Positions 1 through 5,249 of a DNA stretch of 7,058 bases are shown in pieces. Position 1 is the stretch's first letter. Each line of letters starts with the position of its first letter. Source of the DNA: Deltaproteobacteria bacterium (GTDB taxonomy: Bacteria; Desulfobacterota; Desulfobaccia; Desulfobaccales; Desulfobaccaceae). A program made the translations under genes and the position numbers. The stretch is taken from contig VGSX01000190.1 of assembly GCA_016874895.1 (NCBI GenBank), forward strand, positions 1-7,058, read 5' to 3'. The notes beneath the pieces are model-generated. The model searched no databases. It was not told the origin of the DNA and saw nothing but the letters and a program-made list of their open reading frames with translations.

Positions 1-94
1 TCTACCAGGCATAGTAGCGCTTGTGACAACCTCCCACCCAATGGGTTTGGCTGAGCAAAGTTAGTAATACAATTTGCTCATTGATATCAGTATG

Positions 95-2443
95 TTATAT
101 TACTTTATCATAATATGCAAGTAATAAATCACTCATTTTAGGCCCTGATAAATTTGGGTGCCCTGAGGCGTGTTCGATGACGCAACCGTCCAACCGGCTG
201 TTATTGGCCCCACTCCCCCAGAATCCGATGCCTTTCCATTCATTGGCCCCATCCGCCCAGGTGAAGGTCACGCCCGTGGCTTTCAGAGTGCCATTAACCG
301 TTAGGTAGCCTCCTGCATCAAAAGTAACCTTCCGCCCCGAGGTGATGGTTAGACTTCCACTCTGTTCTATGTAAAGATCACGTACCTGGTAGGTGGCGGC
401 ATCATTCCAGGTCACCGAGTTGCTTAGGTAGCCAGATACATACTCGTCTATCGTGTTCCCTAAATAGGTATTCCCGCTAAAAAGATGGGTGCCGGTTATA
501 TAAACAAACGACCCATAGCCGTTGTTTTTTATAGTATTACCAGTGACCGTTGGGGTTGACCAATTAACCGAATAAATGCCGTAGGCGCAGCCGGTGATCG
601 TGTTGTTGGTGATCAAAGGTCTGCTCGGATAATTATATGCATCACTGCCACTGTATATCCCGATCCCATTCCCCTTACCATTACTGATGGTGCAGCCGGT
701 AATGGTAGGAGCACAATCATAACCGACTCCAATAATCCCTGATAAATTTGGGTGCCCTGAGGCGTGTTCGATGACGCAACCGTCCAACCGGCTGTTATTG
801 GCCCCACTCCCCCAGAATCCGATGCCTTTCCATTCATTGGCCCCATCCGCCCAGGTGAAAGTCGCGCCAGTGGCCTTCAATGTGCCGGAAATCGAGAGGC
901 TTACGCCACCGTAAAGATAGACCTTCGTCCCCGTCTCGATTGTTAAAGACCCCCCCGGGGCGATGGCAACATTTCCCATTACTACATAGGTCCAGTCCTG
1001 GGTCCAAGTCTCGTTACTATAAATGGTCTGTCCTCCGATATACCGGAATCCATGTACCCCTCCCACCGAAACAGCCCGAGTGCTGGTAAGTTGAGAACTG
1101 TCATCCAAATTCAAGCGCAAGGTTACGGTATATGAATTGGCAGAAGGATAGGTATGGCTGACCTCTTGCTGCCCTTCCTGGAACCCGGACCCATCTCCGA
1201 AATCCCATTCATACTTGGAGATGAGCGAAGGTGGGTCAGGGGATGGGGTGGAAAAGGTGCGATCCAGGGATTCCTGTCCATGAGGTGCAGATACGTTGAT
1301 AGGATATTGGGTGACTTCTATGGTGCGAGTGATGATGGCATGGTCGCCGTTTTCATTCCAGGCGCGTAATGCAATGGTCCGGGACCCCATAGTCTTGAAC
1401 TGATAAGGGAATGATGGACCTGTGCTGGAGGGGTCACGGTGAAAATTTTGCCCGTCATAGTTCATATCCCAATCCCATTGGGTAATGGGATAGCCTTTTA
1501 CCATGCCACTGCCGAAAAAATTCGTCTTCTTCAAGACAGGTATATAACTGAGGCATGTAATGGAAGGATTTAATGATTCAAAAAAAGTCTGATAGAGGCC
1601 GGCCATGTAGCTGAAGGACAAGGGTATCAGAATACTGGCCATTTTCTCTTTTTTTAAGTTGCCGGGATCATCAAACCAAATCTCCTGGGCGGTATAAGAG
1701 GGCCAGCCTGGGTGCCATTCAGGGTGATGTGCGCCATTTTCGTCTTTATCATTGCCTTCATATCCAGCATCCCCGACTCCCGAAATTATACTGACACTGG
1801 GGAACCATTGGGCTCGCTGGTTAAGGTTATACATTAACGCATAAAGGGTGCGGTCAGGAGCAATGCCCGGGGCGTCTTCCGCAAAATAGTTGAAGGCGAC
1901 GCCTGTTCCTCCTAAGTAGATTCCTTCAAAACAATCTTCTCCAGTGAAAAAATGATCGTCGTTGTGAGCATGCGCGGGGCTCCCCATATCTGCAAGAAAA
2001 TGGGAGGCATATCCCAAGAATAAATAAGCATCATCTAGATTTTCTTCCTTATAAGCCTGGACTGCAAGGTCCCAATAAATCTGCGCCTTTTCAGGAGCAG
2101 AAAAAAAGGGACCGGGATAATGAGAGCCAGGAATGTCAGCATCCCAGAAATGGTCCTTGGCAGCTACACCAGGTTCTAGAACCCATATGCGGAGGATTTC
2201 ATTATAGTTATAGTAATCGGCTTCCCAAGCACCTTGTATGACTTTGGATTGATATTTATTCAACTCCTCCCCGGCTGACTGATTAGCCAACAATCGAATG
2301 GCTTGGTAGGCGATATGAACGTGGTCTTCAGTTCCAAAGGAGAAAGCTTGGGTCGGGTTAAGGAACAGAAGACTTAGTAGGAGGAGTGAGAGGAGAAAAA
2401 CTTTGGTAAAGAATGAAAAGGGCTTAGAGAACGGAGCTTCCAT
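95..2443 (-). CDS. Secreted zinc-dependent phospholipase C-like / PKD / beta-helix protein, probably 3'-truncated
   Basis: Residues 1-33 form a Sec signal peptide: a basic/polar start, a Leu-rich core at about 15-28 and a TQA|F cleavage site. Residues 36-290 resemble the zinc-dependent phospholipase C family. HVHIAYQAI lies near the mature N-terminus, DHFWD at 97-101, and H148-F-L-A-D152 followed by P156-A-H158 matches the family's H-x3-D-x3-P-x-H zinc-ligand pattern. Residues about 320-378 look like a degenerate PKD domain; 381-460 is a clear one (YEWDFGDG at 411-418). From 465 on there are right-handed beta-helix repeats (TITGCTIS, LITNNTITGC, PTVTGNTIKNN). The inferred role is an exported lipase or surface-binding protein; phospholipase activity is not proven. 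The ATG has a good Shine-Dalgarno site, AGGAG six bases upstream. The C-terminus repeats residues 520-568 at 718-766, then ends in an unrelated 15-residue tail, so the gene was probably cut by rearrangement. No sorting or anchor domain remains. Confidence 0.85.
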   Translation of the reverse strand: MEAPFSKPFSFFTKVFLLSLLLLSLLFLNPTQAFSFGTEDHVHIAYQAIRLLANQSAGEELNKYQSKVIQGAWEADYYNYNEILRIWVLEPGVAAKDHFWDADIPGSHYPGPFFSAPEKAQIYWDLAVQAYKEENLDDAYLFLGYASHFLADMGSPAHAHNDDHFFTGEDCFEGIYLGGTGVAFNYFAEDAPGIAPDRTLYALMYNLNQRAQWFPSVSIISGVGDAGYEGNDKDENGAHHPEWHPGWPSYTAQEIWFDDPGNLKKEKMASILIPLSFSYMAGLYQTFFESLNPSITCLSYIPVLKKTNFFGSGMVKGYPITQWDWDMNYDGQNFHRDPSSTGPSFPYQFKTMGSRTIALRAWNENGDHAIITRTIEVTQYPINVSAPHGQESLDRTFSTPSPDPPSLISKYEWDFGDGSGFQEGQQEVSHTYPSANSYTVTLRLNLDDSSQLTSTRAVSVGGVHGFRYIGGQTIYSNETWTQDWTYVVMGNVAIAPGGSLTIETGTKVYLYGGVSLSISGTLKATGATFTWADGANEWKGIGFWGSGANNSRLDGCVIEHASGHPNLSGIIGVGYDCAPTITGCTISNGKGNGIGIYSGSDAYNYPSRPLITNNTITGCAYGIYSVNWSTPTVTGNTIKNNGYGSFVYITGTHLFSGNTYLGNTIDEYVSGYLSNSVTWNDAATYQVRDLYIEQSGSLTITSGRKVTFDAGGYLTVNGTLKATGVTFTWADGANEWKGIGFWGSGANNSRLDGCVIEHASGHPNLSGPKMSDLLLAYYDKVI
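143..265. repeat. Direct repeat, copy 1 (123 bp, identical to 737-859)
   Basis: This segment is base-for-base identical to 737-859, with an offset of 594 bp (198 codons), so it is in frame within the beta-helix region of the phospholipase-like gene. To the right, identity falls abruptly to an approximate, protein-level similarity. To the left (positions 1-142) similarity vanishes at once, and the reading frame ends about 48 bp later. Confidence 0.97.
737..859. repeat. Direct repeat, copy 2 (123 bp, identical to 143-265)
   Basis: This is the internal copy. It encodes the beta-helix stretch ending in HASGHPNLSG (residues 559-568) and is followed normally by further beta-helix coils (GYDCAPTITGCTIS). 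That makes it the likely original context, with the copy at 143-265 as the derived or rearranged one. Confidence 0.97.
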
Positions 2444-2622
2444 CTCGGTCTCCTATATTAGAGACTTTTGATTAGATAGGCGACTAGAACCTCATAGGGG
2501 ATTAAAATGTTCTCAAAAGGATTTAAAAATTTTTATCAATTCCCAACATACCGCACTCAATTAAACATGTAAATATTAAAAAAGATAATTTTTTGAGGGG
2601 GAGACCTGAAGATGACCAGATT

Positions 2623-2655
2623 CAAGGGGGGCCGGGAACGGCCCCCTTGTTTTTT
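2623..2655 (+). terminator. Rho-independent terminator, plus-strand orientation
   Basis: An 11-bp GC-rich stem (CAAGGGGGGCCG pairing with CGGCCCCCTTG, one bulged G) has a GGAA loop and is followed by six T residues at 2650-2655. It is a canonical intrinsic terminator for rightward transcription. Read leftward, the stem is followed by AATCTGG rather than a T-run, so it would terminate the minus-strand genes weakly at best. No plus-strand gene precedes it. It may protect the leftward genes from antisense transcription, or end an unannotated rightward transcript starting in 2444-2620. Confidence 0.75.
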
Positions 2656-2752
2656 AGCAATATCTTTCGATCTTGGTGAACTCGGCGGGGAGGGTGCGTT
2701 TGGCGGTGGTTGGGATCGCCTGCTCCAGGCGCTTGCCCAGGAGTTCCAGCAT
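2654..2752 (-). CDS. Small ORF, 32 residues, unrecognised
   Basis: The ORF begins MLELLGKRLEQAIPTT and ends KIERYC. The ATG has a plausible Shine-Dalgarno site (AGGGA, seven bases upstream). It lies in the same frame as the 147-residue gene upstream, separated from that gene's TAA by only a few codons, and its stop abuts the stem-loop at 2623-2655. The codons are GC-rich like those of the neighbouring genes, and the first half could form an amphipathic helix. It may be a translated microprotein or the former C-terminus of the upstream protein cut off by a stop mutation. I recognise no family. Confidence 0.4.
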   Translation of the reverse strand: MLELLGKRLEQAIPTTAKRTLPAEFTKIERYC

Positions 2753-2770
2753 GGCGCGTTCCCTCACCTT

Positions 2771-3214
2771 TTACAACCCCAATTTCTCCCCTACCAGCTT
2801 GAGCCGCCCTTCGCAGGAGGCAGCGAACCGCCGGGGGATAATGCCAGGGCGGGTCATGCAGCTTATCATGGCAATGCCAAAGAGGAAATTCTTTATGTTT
2901 TCCAGCAAAGGCAGCAAATAGACCGTGCGGTCATCGAGGTTGTCCAGGGCGGCGCCGGCGCGGTGCAGGCTGTCTCGCATGAGGAGGAGAGCCGCCAGGG
3001 TGGGCATCTCCTCGCAGATGTCCAGGATGACATCATCACCGGCGTCTATCAACTGGAATTCCTTAAACCCTACCTGCTTCTCCACCATTTCCACAAACTC
3101 CTGGGGCAATCCCAGGCCCTTAATCAAGAGTTTTGCCAATTCCATAATCGGCTCCGGTACTATTCCCGGAACCATTTCCACGCCCGGCCCGAACTTACAG
3201 GTATTGTGCGGCAT
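2771..3214 (-). CDS. Hypothetical protein, 147 residues
   Basis: I chose the start at MPHNTCKF because GAGGGA lies about six bases upstream of that ATG. The frame stays open further upstream to 3361, but that extension overlaps the XRE-family gene and reads like non-coding sequence. The protein has a Pro-rich start (GVEMVPGIVPEPIM), then mainly predicted alpha-helix: ELAKLLIKGLGL at 25-36, PTLAALLLMRDSLHRAGAAL at 71-90 and YLLPLLENIKNFLFGIAM at 99-116. There is no signal peptide, no convincing transmembrane segment and no catalytic motif that I recognise. It is the last sizeable gene of the leftward cluster, 61 bp after the XRE regulator. The function is unknown; its position suggests an accessory mobile-element protein. 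Confidence 0.65.
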   Translation of the reverse strand: MPHNTCKFGPGVEMVPGIVPEPIMELAKLLIKGLGLPQEFVEMVEKQVGFKEFQLIDAGDDVILDICEEMPTLAALLLMRDSLHRAGAALDNLDDRTVYLLPLLENIKNFLFGIAMISCMTRPGIIPRRFAASCEGRLKLVGEKLGL

Positions 3215-3275
3215 TGCTCTTCCCTCAGGGGAGGGGAGCATTTTTACTGCTCCGGTTGAGCGCCGCCAAAGGCAG

Positions 3276-3467
3276 TTATAAACGGCACCGCTCGCATCCC
3301 TGGACCCGTTCCAGGAGGGCCAGGAATTTATCCACCCAGGGAGGAATGTGGCGGCGGCCATCCTCCCAACGATAGATGGTGGTGTAGCTCACCCCAAGAT
3401 GATGCGCCAACCTAGCCCTGGTCAATTCCAGGGCCTCCCGCCGGACGGTGAGGTCCTCCGGGTTCAT
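3276..3467 (-). CDS. XRE/Cro-family helix-turn-helix regulator, 63 residues
   Basis: A compact DNA-binding protein. The HTH covers about residues 13-38: the first helix ELTRARLAHHLG, the turn GVS, and the recognition helix SYTTIYRWEDG, a typical Cro/C1-type pattern. IPPWVDKFLALLERV then forms a final helix. At 63 residues it is little more than the HTH domain, as in many phage and plasmid repressors or directionality proteins. The ATG has GGAGG five bases upstream and overlaps the stop codon of the recombinase fragment as ATGA, which indicates translational coupling in one transcript. The inferred role is control of the integration or lysogeny module. The target operator is unknown, but the TGTAACA sites at 5007-5257 are candidates. 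Confidence 0.82.
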   Translation of the reverse strand: MNPEDLTVRREALELTRARLAHHLGVSYTTIYRWEDGRRHIPPWVDKFLALLERVQGCERCRL

Positions 3468-3766
3468 TTGGGCCTCCGCTTCTTGGCCCGCAACTTCTGC
3501 ATGGCCCGTCGGAGTTCATCATTATTGAGATGGGTATAGATTTCCGTGGTCTTGGTGTCGGCATGGCCCAGAGCATCCCGGACCACCAGCAGGTCCTTGG
3601 TGTCCCGGTACAGGTCTGTGGCAAAGGTGTGGCGGCGAAAACAGCCTCGTGCAATGGGACATAAATTTAGGACAATCGCCTCTCTCAGATAGTGCCCAAA
3701 AAGCGTTACTCGCTTTCTACGGCGTGTATACGCTTCGACTAAGGGGGAAGGCCGAGGATGAGGCAA
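3464..3766 (-). pseudogene. Tyrosine recombinase (phage-type integrase), C-terminal remnant
   Basis: The last 60 or so residues are clearly the catalytic C-terminus of a tyrosine recombinase: RHTFATDL with the second catalytic Arg and His, then LGHADTKTTEIYTH, holding the third His region and the nucleophilic Tyr. A functional integrase is about 300-400 residues and needs an N-terminal DNA-binding domain plus the first catalytic Arg; neither is present. The His expected three positions before the second Arg (H-x-L-R) is replaced by Cys in GCFRRH. About 40 residues before RRHTFAT look unrelated and start only at a TTG without a usable Shine-Dalgarno site. The break lies near 3635-3645, where the sequence changes into a hairpin-rich stretch. 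I call it a disrupted gene; integrase identity is firm for the C-terminal part only. Confidence 0.8.
3700..3733. repeat. Pair of adjacent small inverted repeats
   Basis: AAAGCG and CGCTTT (3700-3716) flank a 5-base loop. Six bases later GCGT and ACGC (3722-3733) flank GTAT. They lie between the end of the terminase-like gene and the recombinase remnant, where the recombinase homology starts. They could be part of an insertion-sequence end, a recombination site or a small dispersed repeat; I cannot assign a family. Confidence 0.45.
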
Positions 3767-3774
3767 TCTCCAAC

Positions 3775-4422
3775 TTATTTAATCATCCGCACCTTGGGAA
3801 CGCCCGGAACAGGGACCGGAAGAGCCGTGGGCTGAGCGGGTTTGGCGCTGGTCGATTGGATGGTCTGGTCCCCCTGGACATCACCTTGCTTGATGATGAT
3901 CTGGACACCCTGGACCGCCTCCAGAACCTCGCTTTTCTGCAAACCAAGACACTTCGACAAGGCGATCCGGGCGTTGAGCTTGACCGTCTCCGAATTGAAG
4001 GTTGTAGCAGCCTCGATGAGAAGCTGGATGACCTTGATCTCCCCGTAGCCCATAGCCCGCATAATTTTCCGGTGGTCCTCCATGCGCGACTCATACTTTT
4101 GGACTACTTTTTGAGCGATTTTCCGCAAGTATCGTTCGCATGTAGAGTCATAACCGGCTAATTTTGCAGCATCTTCCTGCTTCATTTCCCCGGGAAGGTA
4201 ATATTCCAAAAATTTCATTTCTTTTTCTGAAAAATCAGATTTTAGGTTAATATTTATAATGTCCTTCAAAACCGTACTTTCAATAATTTCAGGAACCAAT
4301 GCACTCTTATTGCCTTCTCCTGTGCTGGCCTTCTCCTTGCTTGTGAATGCCTCGGGGGCCGGAGCCTGAGCAATTTTCTTAGGTCTTCCACGGCCACGCT
4401 TTGGTTCCGATCTGAAGTCCAT
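3775..4422 (-). CDS. Phage terminase small subunit-like DNA-binding protein with AT-hook
   Basis: The start is ATG 4422, which has GAGGA about eight bases upstream. An in-frame GTG at 4452 would add ten acidic residues but has no visible Shine-Dalgarno site. From the ATG: residues 9-16 hold an AT-hook (RGRGRPKK); 20-60 are low-complexity; 65-110 contain FSEKEMKFLEYYLPGEMKQ and DAAKLAGYDSTCERYLRK, the layout of the helix-turn-helix in terminase small subunits (K-Q-x-x-F-x-x-x-Y-L, then A-A-x-x-A-G-Y). The helical section RKIMRAMGYGEIKVIQLL and a short GVQIIIK strand before a Pro-rich tail also fit that family. Small subunits recognise packaging sites and guide the large subunit. No large subunit follows; the gene is instead followed, eight bases on, by the integrase remnant. 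It could alternatively be a different regulator with a terminase-like HTH. Confidence 0.6.
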   Translation of the reverse strand: MDFRSEPKRGRGRPKKIAQAPAPEAFTSKEKASTGEGNKSALVPEIIESTVLKDIININLKSDFSEKEMKFLEYYLPGEMKQEDAAKLAGYDSTCERYLRKIAQKVVQKYESRMEDHRKIMRAMGYGEIKVIQLLIEAATTFNSETVKLNARIALSKCLGLQKSEVLEAVQGVQIIIKQGDVQGDQTIQSTSAKPAQPTALPVPVPGVPKVRMIK

Positions 4423-4478
4423 GTCGCTGTCCTCATCTTTAGAGTTATCCACAGATTGAGCGCTTTGTCCGACAGTCT

Positions 4479-4979
4479 TTATGTATTGCCATTGCCTCCG
4501 ACAATGTCTTCCACGCTAACCGTGTCTTCCTTAGTTTTAAAAATTACAGTTAAAGCCATCCCGGGTTTCCACCATGAGGGCCAGCCAGCGATCTCGACTT
4601 CAAGGCCGTTGGCTTCGCAAAAGTCCATGACTTGGCGAAGGTGATTGTGCGCTAATTTGTAGGGCTGGCTCACGAATAAAGAAGGTGTTTTCCCGTCCTT
4701 CCCCCAGAGAGTCCCGTGGTCCATGGCGGGAGGGATTTTCGGGACTGCGGGCCTCTTCTTCCCTTTCATTTTTTCAAGGTAAGCCCCGCAGTGGATTTGC
4801 TTCACACCTTGAAGGTGGCAAAACGTTCTACACCTAGCATCTGCCACCACGGAACCAAAAACTTGGGTAGCCACATCCTCACCATAAGCCTCTAAAACTT
4901 TCTGCAAAGCTTGCTTTGCGTCGGTGATTAGAATGGAACTGGTATCGCAATCGTTATTACCGATCTGTTGGTGGTCCAT
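4479..4979 (-). CDS. Hypothetical protein, 166 residues, mobile-element cluster
   Basis: The ATG has an excellent Shine-Dalgarno sequence (GGAGGG, seven bases upstream) placed in the loop of a small hairpin. I recognise no family. The N-terminal part is helical (AKQALQKVLEAYGEDVATQVFG, about 21-42), followed by a Cys/His cluster (C50, C54, H55, H63, C64) that could bind a metal. The C-terminal half looks like a compact alpha/beta domain: DHGTLW at 87-92, SLFVSQPYKLAHNHLRQV at 100-117, a GLEVEI strand, then WPSWWKPGMALTVIF at 133-147. There is no signal peptide or membrane segment. It is the first gene after the AT-rich repeat region, 26 bp upstream of the terminase-like frame or 56 bp from its preferred start, so they are probably co-transcribed. 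Confidence 0.75.
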   Translation of the reverse strand: MDHQQIGNNDCDTSSILITDAKQALQKVLEAYGEDVATQVFGSVVADARCRTFCHLQGVKQIHCGAYLEKMKGKKRPAVPKIPPAMDHGTLWGKDGKTPSLFVSQPYKLAHNHLRQVMDFCEANGLEVEIAGWPSWWKPGMALTVIFKTKEDTVSVEDIVGGNGNT

Positions 4980-4999
4980 AACACAACCCTCCTTGTGTT
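4980..4999 (-). promoter_or_regulatory. Hairpin presenting the ribosome-binding site of the 166-residue gene
   Basis: On the minus strand, AACACAA and TTGTGTT form a perfect 7-bp inverted repeat around the loop GGAGGG, which is the Shine-Dalgarno site. The start codon follows directly. The hairpin could hold the site exposed in the loop, or bind an RNA- or DNA-binding protein. The arm AACACAA also occurs within the repeat site at 5186-5200. Confidence 0.6.
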
Positions 5000-5006
5000 T
5001 GATCTT

Positions 5007-5023
5007 CTATATGTTACATATAG
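5007..5023. repeat. 17-bp palindrome around a TGTTACA core
   Basis: CTATATGT and ACATATAG flank one central T, giving a perfect palindrome. Its core matches the repeated TGTAACA sites nearby. It falls in the 5' untranslated leader of the 166-residue gene, 27 bp before its start codon. It is a typical operator shape for a dimeric repressor. Confidence 0.8.
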
Positions 5024-5040
5024 ACCATTTGTAACACGGG

Positions 5041-5069
5041 ATTATATCCAGTAATAACAATAAGTAAGC
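5041..5069 (-). promoter_or_regulatory. Predicted promoter for the leftward gene cluster
   Basis: On the minus strand a perfect TATAAT -10 box lies at 5046-5041. The -35 region about 16-17 bases upstream (5069-5063) is poor (GCTTAC/CTTACT). Transcription would start near 5034, inside the repeat site at 5026-5037, with the 17-bp palindrome just downstream. A weak -35 with sites over +1 suggests a regulated promoter. Confidence 0.45.
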
Positions 5070-5083
5070 TTAAATTTATCACC

Positions 5084-5123
5084 ATTTTTAGCTCAAGGAT
5101 GTTACAAATGCAGAGCTAAAAAT
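5084..5123. repeat. Inverted repeat with a TGTTACA site at its centre
   Basis: Two perfect 11-bp arms, ATTTTTAGCTC (5084-5094) and GAGCTAAAAAT (5113-5123), enclose 18 bases that contain ATGTTACAAATG. The dyad centre (5103.5) coincides with the centre of the repeat core (5103). It is not GC-rich enough for a convincing terminator. It could be extruded or looped DNA at an origin, or a regulatory hairpin. Confidence 0.75.
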
Positions 5124-5249
5124 ATTTTTGTAAATAGATTTCGTTGTCTTTTCAAAATGGAAATTTGCTTTTATAGATAGAGGATCATTTGTAACACAAA
5201 AATCGATTAATTATACCTAACTAATTAATTTTAATATTGTTTTACCATG

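Larger units (their letters stand above)
4980..5249. other. AT-rich intergenic region, candidate replication origin
   Basis: This 270-bp gap has no credible gene and is far more AT-rich than its flanks. It holds the TGTAACA array, the two palindromic structures, and an AT-only-like tract at about 5200-5240 with ATTAATTA (5206-5213) and TAATTAAT (5222-5229) in inverted orientation, which resembles a DNA-unwinding element. It lies directly beside a helicase gene. The origin assignment is inference; the same sites could simply be operators. Confidence 0.45.

Noticed and set aside
1..142. Insertion-sequence end next to the truncated beta-helix gene
   Set aside because: The break at 142/143 suggests a junction, but I could not identify terminal inverted repeats or a transposase in the available bases.
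2612..3259. Plus-strand open frame of 215 codons
   Set aside because: It runs through the intrinsic terminator, lies antisense to the supported 147-residue gene and has no family features. It arises from the GC-rich antisense frame.
3215..3361. N-terminal extension of the 147-residue protein
   Set aside because: It overlaps the XRE gene in another frame and lacks a Shine-Dalgarno site at its first ATG, whereas ATG 3214 has one.
3649..4161. Plus-strand open frame antisense to the terminase-like gene
   Set aside because: Fully opposite a gene with recognisable HTH and AT-hook motifs; its own translation shows no coherent domain.
5084..5123. Intrinsic terminator for the MCM gene
   Set aside because: The stem is AT-rich with an 18-base loop, and on the minus strand it is not followed by a T-run.
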